Of a stretch of DNA of 64,000 nucleotides, positions 56,101-64,000 are shown piece by piece; within the stretch, counting starts at the first letter, position 1, and each line of letters begins with the position of its first letter. The notes beneath the pieces are model-generated. The model was not told the DNA's origin. It saw only the letters and a program-made list of their open reading frames with translations, and did no database searches. Source of the DNA: Closterium sp. Naga37s-1 (Eukaryota; Streptophyta; Zygnematophyceae; Desmidiales; Closteriaceae); NCBI GenBank assembly GCA_947471745.1, contig CANJKZ010000011.1, positions 2,108,001 through 2,172,000 of the forward strand, written 5' to 3'. Made by a program: the position numbers and the translations under genes.

Positions 56101-57914
56101 GTCGGATTGGAGAATGCCGCACTCGCAATAGTGCCCCACATGTTCTCTCCGTACTCCTCCTCCGCTGCTGCCTTGGGGTTCTCCTCACCCTTGTGCTGCT
56201 TCTGAGCTGCTGCAACACTCTCCTCATGTTCACCGAGCTTGCTGGTCGCTCCAAGATTGCATTTCTTGGACTTAATCTCCTTAGCGCGACCGTTCGCGCC
56301 ATCTCCGCTACCAACCGCTTCACCCTTGGTGCTGATGCTTGCTGCCACTTGCCTCTCCTTAGGCATGGGGACCACAGGGATCTGCCACATCTCGTTGTAG
56401 ACATCCCTATCCTCGTGAAGGTCCCATAGAATCCGGTCGCCAAGCCTCGCGGTGTAGGTCTTAGCTCCCTTCGAGCTCGTGTCCATGCCGGCCTTTTGCA
56501 ACCGCCGCACGGAAATCAGGTTGGCAGCAAGGTTGGGCACCCAAAGCACGTTCTTGAGGCCCACCATCTTCCCATCAACACCCTTGAACATGGCCTTGCC
56601 CATGCCTTTCACCTCTGCTCGCTGCCCCAAAGCCGATGTCACATGCTTCACCGGTGACGGCTAAAGTTCGGTGAGCAAGTCCGCACGAGGTGTCATGCTA
56701 TAGGTAGCGCCGCTATCGATCACCCAATATTCCAGGGAGTGTAGGGTGACCTTTCCCACAGCTGCTGGCTCCTCAAAGCCTTCATCCTTCTCTGGACCAG
56801 CCGGTGCTTGCGTGGACACAAAGAAGAATTGACCCGGAAAGCGATCGTCCCTCGACTCGCTCTCGTTGCCGGCACTCTTCATACTTGCAGCACCACCTCC
56901 GCGACCGCCACGGCCTCCACGGCCTCTTCCTCTCCCTCCTCCTGCTCCTCTACCCTCTTGGCCTTGAGCAGGAGTCCATCCATCAGGGAGTTTGTAGCAA
57001 TCGCGCCACATGTGTCCGCTCTTGTGGCAAAAATGACACTCGCCGTCGAACCGTCCGCGACCGCGTCCGTTGTTCTTGTTGTCATTGCCGTATCCGCTAC
57101 TCCCGCAGCCTCCGTTGTAGTTGCTGCCTCCAAACCTTCCTTCTCCTCGTCCTCTGCCCCTTCCACGGCCAGATCCACGGCCGATGCTTGCTGCCCCAGC
57201 GCCATCCGCACTCGCCAACTCACGGCGACGGAAATCCTCTTGAAGGATCGCTCGCTTCACGTCTTCGAGCGAGAGGCGGGGCAGGTCACGATTGAGGTTG
57301 ATGATGAGCGAGGACCATGACTCTGGGAGTAAGGCCAGCAACTTGGTCTTCTTTTGGAGCTCACTGTAGTTCAAATCAGCTCCCTCAAGCCGCATCAACA
57401 AGTCAAAGAATTTCTGCACCCCTTCTTCAACCGCTTCGTCTTCTTCAATTCGTAGTGCCGCCATTTGCCGTTCCAACACCACCGCTACCGCCGCTGTTGC
57501 AGGAGCGTGTACACCCTTGAGAGCAGCCCATGCCTTTGGTCCCTTCTCTGGTTCACGCTGGAATGGCTTGATGTGACGGATCTGGCTGCTCCCCAACGCT
57601 TGCCCAAGTAGGAGATAGCCCTGTGCGCTCTTCCGCACCCACGGGCTCTTCTCTGGGTCGTTCTCGGGGCGCTTCTCCGTTCCTTCCATCACCTCCAGCA
57701 GGTCATAGTGGTCAAAGATGTTCTCCATCTTGAAGGACCATTCAGCAAAGTTGTCACCGTTGAACTTGTCAAGCCCAAACACCCTAGGCTCATCCCTAGG
57801 TGGGCCAAGACTTGGTTGCATGGGCGCCATGGCTGAATCACGGGGTTGGCCTTGAGCTTGAGCTTCTCCACTGCCACCAGCACCTCTGCCACCCCTTTCC
57901 TCAGGTCCAGCCAT
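53145..57914 (-). pseudogene. Gag-pol of A1, three nonsense codons
   Basis: A single-frame polyprotein of about 1590 codons. Gag starts at 57914 (MAGPEERGG). The CX2CX4HX4C knuckle is at 56997-57038 and the protease DSG at about 56710. The integrase has HRRMGHV, CPTCMQAK and acids in VVMDVVGPL, RTDRGGEF and NGIAERANRT. RT has QMDVTTAFLNG and YVDD at 54132-54143. RNase H follows, with the stop at 53145-53147. The frame is broken only by TAG near 56661 (Glu in the A4 copy), TAA near 53931 (Glu) and TAG near 53397 (Glu). Everything else, including all catalytic residues, is kept. The product would assemble particles, copy the RNA and integrate it. Confidence 0.93.
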
Positions 57915-57934
57915 TGTCTAAACTTCTCCAAGGG

Positions 57935-57946
57935 GCTCTGATACCA
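57935..57946 (-). other. Primer-binding site, A1
   Basis: The minus strand reads TGGTATCAGAGC, the exact initiator-Met tRNA site, two bases from the LTR. Confidence 0.9.
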
Positions 57947-57948
57947 CT

Positions 57949-58746
57949 TGTTATAGTCACAATAGGCTTGAATGTGCCTAAAACGAAAGATAGAGAGCAC
58001 AGACGGATTTCTGCACAGCGGCTTCAAACGTTGATAGAGTTCTGCTCACAGCTGCAAATGACTTGATTCAAATTGGATCTGGAGCGTCTTTACGTCGTCT
58101 ACAATAAGCAATTTAGATTGCACGATTTGATAAAGAATTGACGACACAGCGTTGGTTTGAACGAACGGTACTATGGCAGTCATTATAGTCTTAGAACACA
58201 AGATAGGAAGAGTTACGAGTTGGGAATGACTCCCAGCTCCTACAAACCCCAAGAGCCGAGGTACAGTGATGTGGAACAGTGCCACACTGTCCCCAACCAC
58301 GAAGGGTCTCGAAACTACCCTCCACAAGGGCCTACACCAAGAGAAATGTTACACTACACAAAGTAATGCAACTATTCTCACTATCTTAAAGTTTACCCTT
58401 TTGGAGAGCTTCGAAATCACTTGATTCTTGAAACCAAGGCTCTGGTTCTTCAAGGTAAATTCTTCCTTGAGTTCTTGGAAGTCTGCTGCGCACACCTGCG
58501 ACACGCCGAACGTTCCACACACGACAAAATAGAAAACCGCACACGACACGCAAACGACGACGTGACACGCGACTAGCGATAACTCGCTATTGACTCGACA
58601 CACACATTCAAAATCATGCCTCATCATTCACACACTATTGTAAGCATGAAATATATATTATTTCATGCCCTCATACCATTCCATGCACACACGCATGCAC
58701 GCACACGGACAACAAGCCGAATGCAAACCGTAGGGTTGCACCAACA
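57949..58746 (-). repeat. 5' LTR of A1
   Basis: 798 bp and the promoter-bearing copy. Its outer terminus TGTTGGTG (58746) abuts GGCCA and its inner end ATAACA abuts the primer site. Confidence 0.95.
58644..58668 (-). promoter_or_regulatory. TATA-containing palindrome in the A LTR
   Basis: GCATGAAATA and TATTTCATGC form perfect 10-bp arms around a 5-base TATAT loop. The alternating TA core is a candidate TATA box for LTR transcription, about 80 bp from the LTR start. The palindrome is also in the LTRs at 875 (with changes), 16161, 26690, 52307 (with an indel) and 63208. Confidence 0.45.
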
Positions 58747-60060
58747 GGCCACAGGTTCAGCTGGTTCGCAAAGTAGCGGACTGCCTGAGGCCACAAGAAC
58801 TGAGGGGCACCGGCATGGCACATGGAGGTCTGGGCAACCTCGATGACCAGGCCGATGCGTTGCTTGGCTACCCCGTTCTGTTGCAGCGAGGCTGGTAGCA
58901 TGTAAGACTGGATGATCCCCCGACCCTGACAGAACGTCTGTAGGCGAGTGGAAGACAACTCACCACCACGGTCCGAGTATAGGCGGAGCCCACACAGACC
59001 TTGGGCCCCACCCCATGCTAGTAGCCACGGCTCAAGGACGGTAGGCACGTCGGCATTCCATCGCAAGGGGAAAACCATGGTGTAGCGGGAGTAGTCGTCC
59101 ACCACAATCAGGAAGTAGCGCTCCTGACTTGGGCCAAGGACAGGGGAGGGGCCTCAGACGTCCAAGTGTAGGGTCTAAAAAGGAGCCGTGGTGGGGGGGA
59201 ACGAGGTTGAGTGAGGGGCAGCGCGCTGCCGACCCTCGACGCAAGGAGTGCATGGCGCCGCAGGTGAGCAAGGAGCCAGGGCAAGCGACTCTGGGAGACC
59301 TGAGAGCAGATGGTGGCGTACCATCTTACTTAGACGTGGGAACGATGGGTGACCTAGATGGTGGTGCTAGAGGACCAACGGTTGGGTGAATGACTGACAG
59401 TCACATGACACAGCAGCTACCTGACCTGACCTGACCTGACTTGACTCGGTGTGGTGGGACCCAGTGGAGGCAACAAGCTCGTCCAATGAGAAAGTAGTGA
59501 CTACACCTAGGTCGTGGAGGTCACTGACACCCTCGAGGTTCCTGGAGAACGGGGGGGTGTAGTAGCCTGTGAGAAACCCAGAGGGAGCCGCCGGACACGG
59601 GAAAGTGGAGTTCAGTAAAGTCACGAAAGAAACAGATGGACGCTCTAGAGTCTAGGGTGAAGGAAAGCTTTGCAGTCTATGAGGTCGCACCCAAGCCAGC
59701 GACAAAGGCTGGTGCTAGATTAGTGGTAGCTGCAGCTCATACAGAAAGATGGTCAGAGGTGCCCGGACTAGAAACTACACACGCACTAAAAATGGAAACA
59801 TAGGTCTCTACTCGTGCAGCCGGGAAAGGTCCTGGACCAGGTAAGTGAGACTCAACTGGTGCAGCAGTGCACTGGCAAAGTCGCAAGGGCCAGTGCGGTG
59901 TAATAGCGTGAGGACCAAAACGCTCACGGTGGAGGTCGTCGAGTCGACGGTAGCAGCTGGACGCAGAGTGGTCAGGACCCCAGTAGGTGGTGCCAGCACC
60001 AGGGCCTATCAGGCCTGGTACCCGCAGGGGCCGACGTCTCGCCCACTGCTAGCTGAGCCA
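58747..60060 (-). pseudogene. Integrase core, protease and linker of F
   Basis: Right to left: linker TTYWGPDHSASSCYRRLDD, protease region with FTLDS and FFRDFT remnants (about 59620-59680), then SGFLTGYYTPPFSRNLEGVSDLHDLGVVTT and the integrase. The core has VDDYSRYTMVFPLR, LYSDRGGEL (second Asp kept) and NGVAKQRIG, where the catalytic Glu is Lys. Multiple stops and frame changes lie between 59100 and 59700, and part of the protease-integrase linker is shortened. The frame reaches NLWP and is cut by A1. Upstream there is no capsid block. Confidence 0.82.
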
Positions 60061-60169
60061 CTGCTGGGGGCACCACACTTTGGACCTGCAGATCCCCACT
60101 GGCGGGAGTGCTGCGGCTGGCCCCAGTGCTGTAGACCCCAAGCACCCACCACGGGATGAGCTAGAAATG

Positions 60170-61896
60170 GGAGGGGTGCGCTCGAGGTAGTCTAAGCTGC
60201 TGCTGGTTCTGCTGTGGGCAGCCAATGCTGCTGCTGGTTCTGCTGTGGGCAGCCAATGCTGCTGCGGGTTCTGGTGGGGGCAGCTTATGCTGTTGCTGGT
60301 CCCGCTTGGGGCTGCCAAAGCTGCTGCTGGTGCGGTGGCGGTAGCCTAAGCTACTGCTGGTGCGCTGGGGGTAGCCTATGCTGCTTCTGGCTCTGATGGG
60401 GGCAGCCATAGCTGCTACTGGTTCTGCTGGGGGCAGCCAATTCTGCTGCTGGTACGCTGGCGGTAGCCTAATCTGCTGCTGGTGCGCTGGGGGCAGCCTA
60501 TGCTGCTTCTGGTTCTGCTGGGGGCAGTCTAAGCTACTACTGGTTGTGCTGGTGGGGCAGCCTAAGCTGCTGCTAGTGCGCTAAGGGTAGCCTATGCTGC
60601 TCCTGGTTCTGCCGGGGGCGGCCTAAGGTGCTACTGGTTCTGCTGGGAGCAGCGTAAGCTGCTGCTGGTGCGCTGGCGGTAGCCTAAGGGCGTGTGTGAT
60701 AAAAAAAATTGTTCGTAAAATAGGTCGAACTTTTGGTAGTTACCAGTTTCGTCAATGTCGCACAGACGGTTTCGCCAAGGGCACTCTGACTTGTCAACAC
60801 ACAAATTCGACCAACAAAAAATGAACAAGGCTCGAGTTTACGCACGAATGTGAGAGTGGACTATGAACCAAACAAGTGTAATTTTGGGCACGTAAGAGGA
60901 GTTGGCGAATATTTTGAGTTCTTGGACCCAATGAGCGCACCATCGTAACCAGGTACAGACTTCGTCTGCACCGAGATAGGCAGTACCGGGTAACCTACCC
61001 AACCTACTAGCGGCTCGGCTCACCTTTATGAGGTCGAACATGCAGATTCGAACCTGGGTGTGTGGTTGCGCTTCAACCATTTGCGAGACACGCGACGCGA
61101 GCTTTGCCTACAACGAAATTCGAATACTGTTCACCTTATGTTCAAATGCCACATTCGATTCCAAAACGCAAACTTTAACCAAAAACAAAAATCACACACG
61201 CCCTAAGTTGCTCATGGTGCGCTGGGGGTAGCCTATGCTGCTTCTGGTTCTGCTGGGGGCAGCCAATGCTGCTGCTGGTGCTACTGGTGGCAGGTGTGGC
61301 AGCTCGTGGAGAGGCGGGTCTTAGCGTGGGGTGGCGGCTTTGACAGCGGGTGGGGCAGGTCTGGCTGGGGCGGCAGAACTGATAAGGCCGCGGGTGGGGC
61401 GGCTGGTCCGGCTGGGGCGGCGAAACTGGTAAGGCAGCGGGTAGGGCAGTAGAACTGGTAAGGCAGTGAGTGGGGCATTTGGAGGCGGGTGCAGTTGCAG
61501 GTATGGATGGGGCGGCGGGCTACGGGTGAGGCAGTGGGAACGGGTGGGGCAGCATAACTGGGAAGGGGCGGCTATTCTGGCTGAAGCGGCGGGCTAAGGC
61601 AGTTGGAACGGGTGGGGCGTCGGGCTACGCGGAAGGCCGTGGGAGGGGGAAGGGTGCGAGGCGCGTTGCAAGTGGCGTGGCGCGCAAGCTGCACGGGCTG
61701 CTGTGCGAGCGGACGAGCGTGCAGTTGCACGTGCTGCTGTGCGGGCCGTCGCATGCAACTGTGCGTGCGACCGTTCGTGCGTGTGTGTGCAATGCGGGGT
61801 GCGGGGCACTACAAGTCACGAATTGACGGGGTGCTACGGGCTAAGGCGCTTTGGGTAGGGCAGGTTACGGGGTGGTTGGCCCATGGGATCTTTTAT
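60170..61896 (-). repeat. Leader repeats of F (split by a MITE)
   Basis: 60170-60687 and 61207-61290 are imperfect 29-35-bp repeats, CTGCTGCTGGTTCTGCTGGGGGCAGCC and GGTGCGCTGGGGGTAGCCTA. 61290-61660 has GTGGGGCGGCGGG repeats. 61660-61890 is GC-rich with GTGCGAGCG and TGCAACTGTGCG motifs. The minus-strand frames read AAALAAHSRTSSSIGCPQQNQQQ, which is compositional. Confidence 0.78.
60688..61203. mobile_element. Harbinger/Tourist-like MITE
   Basis: 516 bp with perfect 13-bp terminal inverted repeats GGGCGTGTGTGAT. They are flanked by TAA on both sides (60685-60687 and 61204-61206). Without it, the F leader repeat reads through (GTAGCCTAAG). A TAA/TTA duplication with GGGCGTG-type ends is typical of PIF/Harbinger MITEs. 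It is AT-rich relative to its host repeat and has no transposase. The minus strand holds GGTTCGAATCT (B-box-like) at about 61049-61061 with a D-arm-like GCAAATGGTTGAAGC upstream of it. Confidence 0.85.
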
Positions 61897-61908
61897 CGCT
61901 CTATACCA
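61897..61908 (-). other. Primer-binding site, F
   Basis: The minus strand reads TGGTATAGAGCG, as in G. It adjoins the LTR. Confidence 0.75.
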
Positions 61909-62045
61909 TGTCAAGTTACAAAACTGTAAGAAATGACTAAGGAAAGTGAAACAAGCAAGAGACACAAGACCTAACCCTAACCCTATGAGATATGAATGTA
62001 ACACCTAGACTGACCCAAACAACACATATAAAATATATGTTGACA
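61909..62045 (-). repeat. 5' LTR of F
   Basis: 137 bp, TGTCAAGTTACA to ATATGTTGACA, followed by CTCGC (62046-62050), the partner of CTCAC at 43584-43588. Confidence 0.9.
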
Positions 62046-63060
62046 CTCGCTACCGCGTTTAGCCGGACTTCATGGCCGGGAACCCGCCCCGATCTACATC
62101 ACTCTCTACTTCCTTACGACCCGCCTCCTTAACTCACTTCATGTCGTTCAAGACCACTTTCTCTCCCTAGACCCCATGGAGCTCACCCTTGTTCGTTTAA
62201 GACCCGTCTCCTAGAGGCTGAGACCACTGCCCGCGCTGTTGTTGCCTCCCATGGCACTCCCCTCCCCTCCTTCTTTGAGGGGTGCTCCCCCTCCCTTCTT
62301 GCGCCCTCTGTTGCCTCTGCTGCTGCTGTTGATTTCCTTTGTGCTGAGGAGGTCGGTGCTGCGTCTGCTCCTAGTGGGAGGCGCCGTGGCGGCAAGGGTG
62401 GGCATGGTAAGGGTGGGGGCAGTGGGGGTGGTGGGGGTGGTGGGGGAGGCAGTAGTAGGGGTGGTGGCGAGGGTGGTGGTAGTGGTGGTGGTGGGGGTGG
62501 GGGAAGGTGGGGGCGGCGCAGGAGGTGGCGGGGGTGGTGGAGGTAGTGGGGGTGGTGGAAGGGGTGGGAGTGACAGTCGGGGTGGAGGCTCGGGTTCGTC
62601 TACTCGTACAGCTGTGTCTGGTTGTACAGCGGGCGGAGGCAGAGGGGGGGTGGCCAGCAACAGCAGCCGTGTCAGCAGGAGACTCTCTCGCCTCAGTAGC
62701 TTCTTGAGTGGGTTGCACAGCGAGGAGGCTCCGGTGGCGGAGTTCGTTACCGCCGCCGCACATGTCGCTTCGGAGAGGTGTCCGAACTTGGCCACGCCCA
62801 GGTTCGTTGCTCTTCCGCCTCAACGATGCGTTTCGCGAGTAGTTTGGTGAGGAGCCAAAACATCATGACTGGTTAGCACTACCCAAGAAAAACATAAATG
62901 TGCTTGCTCTTGATTGGGACCAGATCTGCGCTGTCCTCAATGCTGCTTCTGATAGAGTTGAGGGTGGTTGTTACTCGTGTGTGCCTAGAGCTGCTAATGT
63001 AAAGGCTGCTAGTCTAGGTACGTATGAGTCTGCTAGCACAGGTGCTGTGAGAGTACGCCG
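62046..63060 (+). pseudogene. E gag, C-terminal part
   Basis: It continues the E gag broken at 43588: RYRV, TAG, PDFMAGNPP, IYITLYFLTTRLLNSL and DHFLSLDPM. After a frame change come FFEGCSPSLLAPS and a Gly/Arg-rich tail at 62380-62640. The post-gag linker follows in decayed frames (NDAFREEFGEEPKHHDW, LDWDQICAVLNAASD, GGCYSCVP, SLGTYESAST). It stops at about 63060 before protease. The E pol is missing to the right. Confidence 0.82.
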
Positions 63061-63207
63061 TCGTTAGACATATTTCACACTTCTATATCTTTCCTTCATC
63101 TTATTCTCCTTATTTTCCTCTTTCATTTGCACATTATTTCACCTCAATCGGACTACTATTCATTTTGCTATAGCTTTCCTATTATTTAACATATTTTGTG
63201 TTTTTTA
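63061..63207. other. AT-rich stretch, nothing identified
   Basis: T-rich sequence with runs such as CATTTGCACATTATTTC and TTTTGTGTTTTTTA. There is no coding frame and no repeat. It separates E from the A LTR. TTTTA (63203-63207) precedes that LTR; its partner is outside the window. Confidence 0.5.
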
Positions 63208-64000
63208 TGTTGGTGCAACCCTAAGGTTTGCATTCGGCTTGTTGTCCGTATGCGTGCATGCGTGTGTGCATGGAATGGTATGAGGGCATGAAATAATAGA
63301 TATTTCATGCTTACAATAGTGTGTGAATGATGAGGCATGATTTTGAATGTGTGTGTCGAATCAATAGCGAGTTATCGCTAGTTGCGTGTGACGTCGTTGT
63401 TTGCGTGTCGTGTGCGGTTTTCTATTTTGTCGTGTGTGGAACGTTCGGCGTGTCGCAGGTGTGCGCAGCAGACTTCCAAGAACTCAAGAAAGAATTTATC
63501 TTGAAGAATCAGAGCCTTGGTTTCAAGATTCAAGTGATTTCGAAGCTCTTCAAAAGGGTAAACTTTAAGATAGTGAGAATAGTTGCATTACTTTATGTAG
63601 TGTAACATTTCTCTTGGTGTAGGCCCTTGTGGAGGGTAGTTTCGAGACCCTTCGTGGTTGGGGACAGTGTGGCACTGTTCCACATCATTGTACCTCGGCT
63701 CTTGGGGTTTGTAGGAGCTGGGAGTCATTCCCAACTCGTAACTCTTCCTATCTTGTGTTCTAAGACTATAGTGGCTGCCATAGTACCGTTCGTTCAAACC
63801 GACGTTGCGTCGTCAATCCTTAATGAAATCGTGCAATCTAAATTGTGAAATATAGGCGACGTCAAGACGCTCCAGATCCATTTTGAATCAAGTCATTTGC
63901 AGCTGTGAGCAGAACGCTATCAACGTTTGAAGCCGCTGTACAGAAATCCGACTGTGCACTCTATCTTTTGTTTTAGGCACATTCAAGCCTATTGTGACTA
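63208..64000 (+). repeat. Family A LTR, cut by window end
   Basis: It starts TGTTGGTGCAACCCTAAGG and matches the A LTR to its last bases. Only about five terminal bases (TAACA) lie past 64000. It is a solo LTR or the 5' LTR of an A element to the right. The frames in it are the same as in all A LTRs. Confidence 0.9.

Larger units (their letters stand above)
52307..58746 (-). mobile_element. Copia element A1, near-complete
   Basis: 6440 bp with both LTRs complete, primer site, polypurine tract and full gag-pol. Perfect GGCCA duplications flank it (52302-52306 and 58747-58751). Its LTRs differ at about a dozen positions by eye, mostly transitions plus one short indel in the TATA palindrome. 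It sits in F integrase and is the best-preserved element in the window. Three nonsense codons are the only breaks I find. Confidence 0.95.
43589..62045 (-). mobile_element. Copia element F, host of G and A1
   Basis: The two 137-bp LTRs at 43589 and 61909 belong together. They are flanked by CTCAC and CTCGC, and rejoining the flanks restores the E gag frame LHTRYR. Without G, A1 and one copy of each duplication, F is about 6.2 kb. It has a repeat leader, protease, integrase, hinge, partial RT and a remnant of RNase H. I see no capsid domain. Stops, a catalytic change in integrase and an internal deletion after YVDD make it dead. Confidence 0.88.

Noticed and set aside
57935-57946. tRNA gene suggested by TGGTATCAGAGC
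   Set aside because: Only the 12-base primer-binding site is present; there is no cloverleaf around it.
1-64000. A new defence, biosynthetic or regulatory gene system
   Set aside because: All coding signals I can identify are gag, protease, integrase, RT or RNase H of LTR elements. The novelty is in element structure, not a new gene cluster.

Overview
This window is eukaryotic nuclear DNA made almost entirely of LTR retrotransposons, mostly Ty1/copia (order PR-IN-RT-RNase H). I see no host protein gene, rRNA, tRNA gene or CRISPR array. The plant-type initiator-Met primer sites, high GC, Gly/Ala-rich gag tails and absence of introns fit a green-lineage genome. A streptophyte alga is my guess, but nothing here proves it.

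I use letters for element families. A: about 800-bp LTRs (TGTTGG...ATAACA), CCHC gag. B: about 130-bp LTRs (TGTCA...TGACA), Gly-rich gag without a visible zinc knuckle. C: LTRs of about 0.9-1.1 kb rich in GTCGAC. D: LTR starting TGTTATG. E: a B-like gag with a GCTGCC-rich leader. F and G: B-like pol with 137-147-bp LTRs and no visible capsid domain.

Layout: 1-874, end of a D element (+). 875-1683, solo A LTR. 1689-3380, old decayed sequence. 3381-9550, B1 (+). 9551-19455, minus-strand mosaic of A and B pieces (A2, B2, A3, B3). 19456-63060, one old E element (+), opened up by later insertions. Its leader took a 1018-bp TG...CA unit (19722-20739) and a 21-kb C composite (20857-42085). Its gag is split at 43588/62051 by F (43589-62045, minus). 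Inside C sit a B/A chimera (26690-34410, minus) and a solo D LTR (40517-41373). Inside F sit G (44974-50784, minus), A1 (52307-58746, minus) and a Harbinger/Tourist-like MITE (60688-61203). 63208-64000 is another A LTR cut by the window end.

Target-site duplications support the nesting order. They are perfect for A1 (GGCCA), the solo D LTR (GGATT), the 1018-bp unit (AGTCC) and the MITE (TAA). They match at 4 of 5 bases for F, G, the solo A LTR and the C composite. A1 looks youngest: its LTRs differ at about a dozen positions and its gag-pol has only three visible stops. No copy in the window appears able to move by itself. The most interesting signals are the two A/B chimeras with the same polarity, the shared-LTR C composite, the copy-specific tandem repeats between PBS and gag, the two capsid-less elements F and G, and the unclassified 1018-bp unit.
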